Of a DNA stretch of 38,519 nucleotides, positions 22,251-29,295 are shown one piece after another. A program made the translations under genes and the position numbers. Source of the DNA: Nitrospinota bacterium (lineage in GTDB: Bacteria > Nitrospinota_A > UBA7883 > JACRGQ01); NCBI GenBank assembly GCA_016212275.1, contig JACRGR010000003.1, positions 1 to 38,519 on the forward strand. The letters are read 5' to 3'. The notes below the pieces were generated by a model. The model ran no database searches, was not told the origin of the DNA, and saw only the letters and a list, made by a program, of their open reading frames with translations. Within the stretch, counting starts at the first letter, position 1. Each line of letters starts with the position of its first letter.

Positions 22251-24122
22251 ATGAAAAACCGGCTCGACCGGAAGATCGTTGGCATTATTGTCGTGGTGCT
22301 CTCGCTTGCGCTGATCGTTTTTGGCGCCGCGCTGATCCCGTTTATCACGAACCAGTTGCACACGGGCCATGTGAACCGCATTACCCTGCTCGGGGAATCC
22401 ATGGTGCTCCACATCAAGGAGGAGATGCTCTCCGGCGGCGCGCTGGAGGTGGATAAGCTGATGCGCTCGTTCCGCGTTTTGAGGAATGTCCAGGACGTTA
22501 AGGTGTTGAGGACGGACGGGAACACGGCATTCCGCGATCTCTCCACTCTAGACGCGGTTGTCCGGCGGACGCACGATACCCGTTTCCAGCGGAAAGCGCT
22601 GGAACCCGCGAGGGGGTTTGATCCCGCCGACCCGCATTTTCAGGAAATGCTGAAGACGCGGGGGCCGGTTTCGTTCCTTTCGGAAGACAATATGACGCGG
22701 ACGATGCTCTTCCCGCTTAAGAATGAGGAGGCATGCCACAAATGCCACGGCGCCGCCGAGCCGCTTCGCGGCGCGGTGCTAATCTCGCTTTCCACCGCCA
22801 GGATCATGAATACCATCACACAGGTAAAGGAGGTCTTGATACCGGGGTTTGCGGCCATCATGCTGATTACGGCGATATTGCTGTGGGCGCTGTTGAAGCG
22901 GAGCATCATTTTGCCCATTCAAAAACTGGCCGATCATGCCAACACCATCACCAACGAAGGCCTGCATGGGCTCCGGGTGGAGGCCAAAACGGACGACGAG
23001 ATAGGCGGCCTTGCGGCGTCGTTCAATGCCATGACGGAAAAACTGGAGCGCAATTACCACGAACTGGAAAACCAGGAACGCTTCCTGAAAGGGGTGCTGA
23101 GCCAATTGGGCGAAGGCATCACGGTGATGGATCCCGATTACAACATTGTTTTGGTGAACAGCTATGTGGCGAAGGTGATGAAGATGCCGGAAAGCGAGAT
23201 CCTTGGCAAGAAATGCTACCGGCTCATCCACCGGCGCGAGGACCGCTGTCCCGATTGCCCGGTGGCGATCACATTCGCCACGGGGAAAGAGGCTTACACC
23301 TGTCACCAAGGAATCGCGGGGGACGGGAGCGTGACCAACGCGGAACTGTATTCCTATCCACTAAAGGACGGTAACGGCAAAGTGACCCGCGTGGTGGAAA
23401 AGGTACAGGAGGTCTCGCACCGTTTGCGGCAGGAGGAGCGTCTGCGGCAGGCGGAAAAGCTGGCCGCCATGGGGCTCATTGGGGGTGGCGTGGCGCACGA
23501 AGTGGGGAACCCGCTTGCCTCTATTTCTTCGCTGGCCCAGGTAATGCAAAAAAAGACCAATGAGGACTTTACGCGGGAAAACCTCGCTCTCCTGCTCCAC
23601 CATGTCGACCGCATTTCGCGGATCGTGCAGGACTTTCTCGCTTTTTCCCGCCCCGCCTCGGGGCCTGTTGTTCCGGTGCCCCTGAAATATGTGTTGGACT
23701 CCTCCATCAAGTTGGCGCGATACGACACGCGGTTCGAAAACGTGGAGATATCGTGCGCCTATAACGGAATGGAAGGGAAAAAGGTCGCCTGCAATCCGGA
23801 TCAGCTTCAGCAGGTGTTCTTAAACATCCTGTTCAACGCGGCGGACGCCGTGGCGGGAAGGGAAGGGGGGCGCGTGAGCGTGTCGGTCGCCTCGGTGAAC
23901 GGTTCGGTGAACATTGAGTTCGGCGATAACGGCGAAGGGATCGCCCCCGCCGACACGGGAAGGATTTTTGAAGCCTTTTACACCACCAAGGAACCGCAAC
24001 ACGGAATGGGTATGGGGCTTTTCGTCAGTTACGGCATAATCAAAACACTAGGCGGCGCCATTAGCGTCAAAAGCCAACAGGGGCTGGGCGCCACTTTCAC
24101 CGTTACCCTGCCGGTATCATGA
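22251..24122 (+). CDS. sensor histidine kinase with periplasmic haem-c (CxxCH) sensor domain
   Basis: A 623-residue kinase. The ATG at 22251 is chosen over 22119 for the GAGGGG before it and the direct run into TM1 (about 9-31). The periplasmic domain (32-195) ends with C162-H-K-C165-H166, a covalent haem-c motif, followed by TM2 (196-216), HAMP (about 217-270), a PAS domain (about 275-390) with a cysteine cluster (Cys322, Cys333, Cys336, Cys351), the H-box at His416 (GVAHEVGNPL) and a HATPase_c domain (Asn529, DNGEGIAP at 559-566, GMGMGLF). Haem-c in a periplasmic sensor is known from Geobacter-type chemotaxis and kinase proteins and suggests redox or gas sensing. The stop overlaps the ATG of the sigma-54 activator. 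Its own haem needs the divergent ccmEF. Confidence 0.92.
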   Translation: MKNRLDRKIVGIIVVVLSLALIVFGAALIPFITNQLHTGHVNRITLLGESMVLHIKEEMLSGGALEVDKLMRSFRVLRNVQDVKVLRTDGNTAFRDLSTLDAVVRRTHDTRFQRKALEPARGFDPADPHFQEMLKTRGPVSFLSEDNMTRTMLFPLKNEEACHKCHGAAEPLRGAVLISLSTARIMNTITQVKEVLIPGFAAIMLITAILLWALLKRSIILPIQKLADHANTITNEGLHGLRVEAKTDDEIGGLAASFNAMTEKLERNYHELENQERFLKGVLSQLGEGITVMDPDYNIVLVNSYVAKVMKMPESEILGKKCYRLIHRREDRCPDCPVAITFATGKEAYTCHQGIAGDGSVTNAELYSYPLKDGNGKVTRVVEKVQEVSHRLRQEERLRQAEKLAAMGLIGGGVAHEVGNPLASISSLAQVMQKKTNEDFTRENLALLLHHVDRISRIVQDFLAFSRPASGPVVPVPLKYVLDSSIKLARYDTRFENVEISCAYNGMEGKKVACNPDQLQQVFLNILFNAADAVAGREGGRVSVSVASVNGSVNIEFGDNGEGIAPADTGRIFEAFYTTKEPQHGMGMGLFVSYGIIKTLGGAISVKSQQGLGATFTVTLPVS

Positions 24123-25447
24123 ACAGCGCCGATTCAATCCTGCTGGTGGACGACGAGCAGACCATTCTGGATACCCTTTCGCTCATGCTCCGCGAGGAGG
24201 GCTTCCCCGTGGATACCGCGCCGGACGGCGAAACCGCGCTTCAAATGGCCGGCCGGAAGGATTACCGCCTGATCATCTGCGATGTGGTCATGCCCCGGAT
24301 GGGAGGGATCGAACTCCTCGCCAAATTGAAGGAGCGCGGCTCCGGGGTCATGGTGATCCTGATGACGGCCTTCGGCGATATAACCCACGCGGTGGAGGCC
24401 ATGAAGATGGGGGCGGTGGACTATATCGTAAAGCCGTTCATCATTGACGAGGTGATAACTATCGCCCGGCGGGCATGCGCCTCGGGCAAAGGCGAACTGA
24501 CCGGCGGGAGCGGCATCGTGGGTGAAAGCCCGGAAATGCTGGCGACGATCGCCTTGCTCGATAAGTCCGCCGAATCGGACTGCGCGGTGCTGATAACCGG
24601 GGAAAGCGGCGTCGGGAAGGAACTTGCCGCCGCCTACATCCACCGTAAAAGCCCGCGCTCCGGCAATTCGCTGGTGCCGGTGAACTGCGCCGCCATCCCC
24701 CTGGAACTTTTTGAAAGCGAGATGTTCGGGGTGGTGAAAGGGGCCTTTACGAACGCGCTCCAGTCGCGCGAGGGGCTTGTCACGCGGTCGGACAAGGGAA
24801 CGCTGTTCCTCGACGAAATTTGCAGTTTGCCGTTTGCAATGCAGGGCAAACTGTTGCGGGTGCTGGAAAGCCACGAAGTCATGCCGGTGGGAAGCGGGCG
24901 GTCGGAGAAGGTGGACCTGCGCCTTATCGCCGCCACCAACAAAAGCCTTGAAGATGAAGTGAAAGCAGGGAGGTTCAGGGAAGACCTGTATTACCGGCTC
25001 CGGGTTTTCGAGGTGCACCTGCCCCCCTTGCGCGCGCGCAAAACGGACATCCCCCTGCTGGCCCGCCACTATCTCGGCCGGTGTTGCGAAAAATACAAAA
25101 AACGGATCGAGGGGTTTTCGCCGGAGGTGGAGGAACATTTTCTGCGTCACCCGTGGCCGGGCAACGTGCGGGAATTGAAGAACGTCATCGAACGCGCGGT
25201 TCTAGTGACGGACGGCGGGATAGTGACAATGGCTTCCTTGCAACAAAACAATTTGGCGCCTTCCGCTCTCCGGGAAACCGGTTTTGTTGGTTCGTACAAA
25301 GAGTCCATGGCGCAATCCGCCAGGGAACTTATTTTGAATGCGCTGGCGCATTCCGGCAACGACAAGAAAAAGGCGGCGCAGACCCTTGGCCTCAGCCTCT
25401 CGTCACTCTACCGGAAGATGGAAGAACTGGGCATTTCCACTCAGTAA
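24119..25447 (+). CDS. sigma-54 dependent response regulator (NtrC/AtoC family), GAFTNA variant
   Basis: A 442-residue enhancer-binding protein. The receiver domain (1-120) has the Asp55 phosphoacceptor and Lys105. The AAA+ domain has Walker A GESGVGKE (161-168), Walker B GTLFLDE (227-233) and arginine fingers in the FREDLYYRLRV region. The C-terminal Fis-type HTH is at about 400-435. The sigma-54-contacting loop reads GAFTNA (208-213) rather than the near-universal GAFTGA. It overlaps the kinase gene by 4 bases. Its likely target is the sigma-54 promoter 193 bases after its stop, in front of the porin-cytochrome operon. Confidence 0.95.
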   Translation: MNSADSILLVDDEQTILDTLSLMLREEGFPVDTAPDGETALQMAGRKDYRLIICDVVMPRMGGIELLAKLKERGSGVMVILMTAFGDITHAVEAMKMGAVDYIVKPFIIDEVITIARRACASGKGELTGGSGIVGESPEMLATIALLDKSAESDCAVLITGESGVGKELAAAYIHRKSPRSGNSLVPVNCAAIPLELFESEMFGVVKGAFTNALQSREGLVTRSDKGTLFLDEICSLPFAMQGKLLRVLESHEVMPVGSGRSEKVDLRLIAATNKSLEDEVKAGRFREDLYYRLRVFEVHLPPLRARKTDIPLLARHYLGRCCEKYKKRIEGFSPEVEEHFLRHPWPGNVRELKNVIERAVLVTDGGIVTMASLQQNNLAPSALRETGFVGSYKESMAQSARELILNALAHSGNDKKKAAQTLGLSLSSLYRKMEELGISTQ

Positions 25448-25529
25448 TGCCTGCCGCCATGTTCACGGAATCAATTCCTTTGTCCGTACTGTAGTACGGC
25501 CCCGTTTTCCTGAATGTAAGAACAATACC

Positions 25530-25575
25530 TTCCCGATTCCGGGAAATGGGAATTTGATTTCTCGGAATGGGAATT
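25530..25575 (+). promoter_or_regulatory. candidate enhancer (upstream activating sequence) for the sigma-54 activator
   Basis: TTCCCG-ATTC-CGGGAA (25530-25545) is a perfect inverted repeat. AATGGGAATT occurs twice, at 25545-25554 and 25566-25575, exactly 21 bases (two helical turns) apart. The cluster lies 66-111 bases upstream of the -24 GG, a typical distance for NtrC-family binding. Confidence 0.55.
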
Positions 25576-25639
25576 AGCTTTCATCGTTAACCCTTTATTG
25601 TTAGTTGGTTTAGTCGTTGGGAATTCTTGATGTGTACTT

Positions 25640-25655
25640 GGGCACACAAGTTGCT
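25640..25655 (+). promoter_or_regulatory. sigma-54 (-24/-12) promoter of the porin-cytochrome operon
   Basis: GGGCACACAAGTTGCT: GGCAC then TTGCT, with GG (25641-25642) and GC (25653-25654) exactly 12 bases apart; only the base before GG differs from TGGCAC. Predicted transcription start near 25666, giving a leader of about 150 bases. Confidence 0.8.
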
Positions 25656-25695
25656 CTACCAAGAACGGAACATTACCACCTCCCCGCCATTGCAT

Positions 25696-25727
25696 GCAGG
25701 GAGCGGAACAGGGTGTCCGTTCCCTGC
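25696..25727 (+). other. stable hairpin in the 5' leader of the conduit mRNA
   Basis: Arms 25696-25707 (GCAGGGAGCGGA) and 25716-25727 (TCCGTTCCCTGC) pair over 12 bases with one G-T wobble around an 8-base loop. No T-run follows, so it is not a simple terminator; it may stabilise or regulate the transcript. Confidence 0.55.
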
Positions 25728-25813
25728 TTGCCTGAAGATGGTTGGCGGGTAAGGGTGGTATTCGCATTTTTTTGGGGGGTTCTAATGGGCAACTGTTTGA
25801 AGGGTGAGGAGAG

Positions 25814-26758
25814 ATGATGAAGCAGGCGCATTCAAAATGGAAACCGCATTTGTTCTTATTGCTGGCGGCGCTGTTCCTTTTTGCCCCGGCGATGGCGGAA
25901 GCCAACGTCGGCTGGAAGAAATGCCTGGACTGCCACCAGGACTGGTTTGACAAGTGGAAAGAAACGCGCATGGGGAAACTGTTCCTCAAGGCGCCCCAGA
26001 ACGAGACGCAAAAGCTCGTTTGCGAGGCGTGCCACGGGCCGGGTGAAGAGCATATCGCCAACGTGTCGGCGGGCGAGGAATTAGACCTGTCGAAGCTCAT
26101 CACCTTCAAGAAGCATTCAACACAGACGGTTGATGAGAAGAACGGCCAGTGTTTGCAGTGCCATCAGAATGACGCCTACACCGCCATGTGGAAAGGCTCG
26201 ACGCACCAGGGCAACAAAGTTGCCTGCGTGGACTGCCACACCATCATGCAGAACAACACCGACCGCAAGAACATGGCCAAAAAGACGCAGGCAGATACCT
26301 GCTTCCAGTGCCACCTGCAGCGCAAGGCGCAGTACCAGAAGTCGGCCCACATGCCGTACCGCGAAGGGAAAGTCACCTGCACCGACTGCCACAACCCGCA
26401 CGGCACGCCGAACCCCAAGCTGATCGCGGCGGACAGCGTGAACGAGGCCTGCTACAAGTGCCACATGGAAAAACGCGGCCCCTTCCTGTGGGAGCACGCG
26501 CCGGTGCGCGAGAGTTGCTTGAACTGCCACGAGCCGCACGGGAGCAACCACGACAAACTGCTGATCGCCAAGCGCCCGCAGTTGTGCCAACGGTGCCATG
26601 CGCCCACCGGCCATCCGGCTAACGCGTACACCGATCCGGGTCAGGCGGTGGCGGGCAATGCGCGCCAGGGACAATTCATGGCGAACCGCGCATGTAACAA
26701 CTGCCATTCGCAGATACACGGCTCGAACCATCCCGCCGGTCACCGGTTCCACAGGTAG
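25814..26758 (+). CDS. periplasmic decaheme c-type cytochrome, MtrA/DmsE family
   Basis: A 314-residue protein with a signal peptide (about 1-29) and ten CxxCH sites (KCLDCH, VCEACH, QCLQCH, ACVDCH, TCFQCH, TCTDCH, ACYKCH, SCLNCH, LCQRCH, ACNNCH), the haem number of MtrA, PioA and DmsE. The ending (NNCHSQIHGSNHPAG) is typical of the family. It should sit inside the outer-membrane barrel and carry electrons across. GAGGAG lies before ATGATG at 25814/25817; the second ATG is better spaced. It is the first gene of the sigma-54 operon, 68 bases before the barrel gene. Confidence 0.93.
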   Translation: MMKQAHSKWKPHLFLLLAALFLFAPAMAEANVGWKKCLDCHQDWFDKWKETRMGKLFLKAPQNETQKLVCEACHGPGEEHIANVSAGEELDLSKLITFKKHSTQTVDEKNGQCLQCHQNDAYTAMWKGSTHQGNKVACVDCHTIMQNNTDRKNMAKKTQADTCFQCHLQRKAQYQKSAHMPYREGKVTCTDCHNPHGTPNPKLIAADSVNEACYKCHMEKRGPFLWEHAPVRESCLNCHEPHGSNHDKLLIAKRPQLCQRCHAPTGHPANAYTDPGQAVAGNARQGQFMANRACNNCHSQIHGSNHPAGHRFHR

Positions 26759-26826
26759 AAGGGGGGATGGCAATGGATTTGACGAATGGAAAAAATGGGA
26801 CATCCCGTATACAGAGGGGATTTGAA

Positions 26827-29244
26827 ATGAAGAATATCATCGCTATGGCCGTTGCCGGTCTGCTGGGCTTGACCTGCCCGGCGATGGCCGAGGACGATTG
26901 GGAGCAGACGGGTGAACTGAAAACCAGCCTCACCACCGTCTATAACAAGCAGGGGCAGTTGGCCAAGTTCAACGAGTACCGCGACGTGCAGGACGGCGCG
27001 GACGTTGACAAGCTGAAACTGCACCTCGACAAGAAGGACGGCAACTACTACATAGACCTGAACGGGACGCGCCCCGGCCGGAAGGACCAGAACCTGCTAT
27101 TCGGCGTCGGTTCCTACGGCACGTTCGATTTCTCGTTCAAATACGACGAAACGCCGCACAACTTCTGGTTCGGCTACAACAACATGTGGGGGATAGGCGA
27201 CGCCTCCACCCTGCCGGGCGACGTGGGCGGACGGTATTACACTATTCCGGATTCCGTACAACGGGCGCTCCAGGACTCGGTGGCCGCCGGCGGCACCGGC
27301 AACGGGAGCACCACCGGCACCAGCGGGCTGGTGAACGCCAACCTGACCAACGGCCCCAAAGAAGACTTGGCGGTGAACCGGCAGTCCGGCGCCTTGGCCT
27401 TTAAGTACCAGTTCTCCGAAGGGCTGGCGCTGAACTTCGACGCCTCGCGCGAAAACCGCACGGGCACCCGTCCGTTCGGCGGCTACTTTACCTTCGGCCT
27501 GATGCGCGAAATACCGGAGCCGATAGACTATGTGACCAATATCATGAACGCCAACATGTCCTATAAGTCCGACGACCTCTTCCTGAAGCTGGGGTACAAC
27601 GCCTCCACCTTCAAGAACAACATCGGCACCGTGTCGTTCGACAATCCCTACACCCTTGTTCCCACCACCGCGCTGGCGGACGTGGGCCGGATAGACCTCT
27701 ACCCGGACAACGAGGCGGGCGGCTACAACCTGACGTTTGCGGTCAACCTGCCGATCGAGAGCCGTTTGACCGGCTACTATTCGAAGGGGACGATGAAGCA
27801 GAACGACAACTTCATCCCCTTCACGGTGAACACCGCCATCCTGAACGACGCCACGCTCTCGGCCAAAAACGCGATCACCCGCAACGGCGTCGCGGCCACC
27901 AGCCTGGACGGCAATATTGACAACGAGACGCGGAACCTCAAGTTCAACGTTTCGCCGCTGGAGAGCCTGCACCTGAACCTGAACTACCGGTTCTGGAGCT
28001 ATAAGAACAACACGCCGCTTGTTGATTTCTACCGCGTGGCGGCGGGTGACCGCACCCTCAACACATCGGCGACGGATGTTTCCACCAGCACGGCAAACAG
28101 CGGCGTGTACCGCAGGCCGGTGCTGATGAGCTACGAGTACACCACCTACGCCGCCGACTTGGGGTACGACCTCTCCAAGAGCCTGAAGCTGGCATTGAAC
28201 TACGACCAGACCGCCTACAAGCGCCACGGGCGCGAAGTGGAAAACTCGAAGGAAACCACCACGCGGGGCGCGCTCGATTACCGGGGCGCCGGCGACATGG
28301 GGTGGCTCTTCGGCAAGCTCTCCTATACCACGGCCTCGCGCAAGGGAGACGCGTACAAGGACGTATTCGATGAAGAGTCCTACGGGTACTACCCGACCGG
28401 ATCCACCACCTGGATGAACGGCAACGACCAGGTGCGTCAGCTCCCGATGCTCCAGAAATACGACATTGGCGATCGCGACCGGACCCGGATAGACTTCATC
28501 GCCACCGCCTCGCCGATGGACGGCGACCTGAACATGACGCTGAACTACGGCACCGCCAAAGACGACTACAAAGTGAACCGGGATATGCCCGATAACATTG
28601 TGGCGGACGGCGATCCGGCCTGGCTGAACTACCTCACCAGCCAGGATACCGTCAACGACCTGTACGGCCTGACCAAGAACGAGCTCAACACCTCCGGTAT
28701 CGACCTTTCCTGGCAACTGGCCGCCAGCGTGACCGTAAGCGGCTTCTACAACACCGAGACCTACAAGTACACCCAGCGCAACAGGCCGGGCGGCGGCGGC
28801 ACCGCCACCAGCTCCACCGATTGGTCAATGGACGGCACCGACACGGTGGTGACCACCGGACTGGGGCTCAGCGGCAGGCTGTTCTCCAGCGTGTCCTACG
28901 GGGTCAACTACATCGTGAGCGACGCGAAAGGGGAACAATCGTTCTCGGCTTACGGCAGTAGCACCGGCGCCAACATCACCAATGCCAAGCTTGAGACGAA
29001 GAACAAGATCAGCAGTTGGTATGGCAACGTGGATTACGAGGTCCAAAAGAACATGACCTTGGGGCTGAACTTCGTGTACGAAAAGTACGAAGTGACCGAC
29101 TGGGCGCTGGACAACGTGACCGGGAACTACTTCCCGGCGGGCGATCCCACGGCAAACTCGACCAGCGGCAACCTCCTGCTCGGCGTCGGCAACAACTCTT
29201 ATGACGTGTCGGCCGTCTCGCTGGTCGCCAAGTACAACTTCTGA
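26827..29244 (+). CDS. outer-membrane beta-barrel of porin-cytochrome conduit, MtrB/PioB family
   Basis: An 805-residue barrel protein starting at the ATG at 26827 (GAGGGGA 6 bases before), chosen over 26767. A signal peptide (KNIIAMAVAGLLGLTCPAMA) is followed by family-like N-terminal strands (YNKQGQLAKFNEYRDVQDG, LFGVGSYGTFDFSFKYDETPHNFWFG), many alternating aromatic strands, and a terminal phenylalanine (AKYNF) as expected for BAM recognition. The family sheathes an MtrA-type decaheme cytochrome. There is no CxxC in the mature N-terminus as there is in Shewanella MtrB. With the gene before it this forms the core MtrA-MtrB pair. Confidence 0.9.
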   Translation: MKNIIAMAVAGLLGLTCPAMAEDDWEQTGELKTSLTTVYNKQGQLAKFNEYRDVQDGADVDKLKLHLDKKDGNYYIDLNGTRPGRKDQNLLFGVGSYGTFDFSFKYDETPHNFWFGYNNMWGIGDASTLPGDVGGRYYTIPDSVQRALQDSVAAGGTGNGSTTGTSGLVNANLTNGPKEDLAVNRQSGALAFKYQFSEGLALNFDASRENRTGTRPFGGYFTFGLMREIPEPIDYVTNIMNANMSYKSDDLFLKLGYNASTFKNNIGTVSFDNPYTLVPTTALADVGRIDLYPDNEAGGYNLTFAVNLPIESRLTGYYSKGTMKQNDNFIPFTVNTAILNDATLSAKNAITRNGVAATSLDGNIDNETRNLKFNVSPLESLHLNLNYRFWSYKNNTPLVDFYRVAAGDRTLNTSATDVSTSTANSGVYRRPVLMSYEYTTYAADLGYDLSKSLKLALNYDQTAYKRHGREVENSKETTTRGALDYRGAGDMGWLFGKLSYTTASRKGDAYKDVFDEESYGYYPTGSTTWMNGNDQVRQLPMLQKYDIGDRDRTRIDFIATASPMDGDLNMTLNYGTAKDDYKVNRDMPDNIVADGDPAWLNYLTSQDTVNDLYGLTKNELNTSGIDLSWQLAASVTVSGFYNTETYKYTQRNRPGGGGTATSSTDWSMDGTDTVVTTGLGLSGRLFSSVSYGVNYIVSDAKGEQSFSAYGSSTGANITNAKLETKNKISSWYGNVDYEVQKNMTLGLNFVYEKYEVTDWALDNVTGNYFPAGDPTANSTSGNLLLGVGNNSYDVSAVSLVAKYNF

Positions 29245-29295
29245 CGGCGGGGGGAAATGACAATGGAACAACAATCGAAGTTCGGAGGTTGGAGA

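Larger units (their letters stand above)
25448..25813 (+). other. regulatory intergenic region before the conduit operon
   Basis: A 366-base gap without a gene. In order it holds a small palindrome (CCGTACT-GT-AGTACGG, 25484-25499, possible weak terminator), an enhancer-like repeat cluster (25530-25575), a sigma-54 promoter (25640-25655), and a stable hairpin in the predicted leader (25696-25727). Confidence 0.8.

Noticed and set aside
25484-25499. terminator of the kinase-regulator operon
   Set aside because: The dyad CCGTACT-GT-AGTACGG is short and the following T-run (CCCCGTTTT) is weak, so it is not listed as a terminator; it may be a binding site.
27097-28716. 539-residue open frame on the minus strand
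   Set aside because: Antisense shadow of the MtrB-type barrel gene, with no signal peptide or domain.
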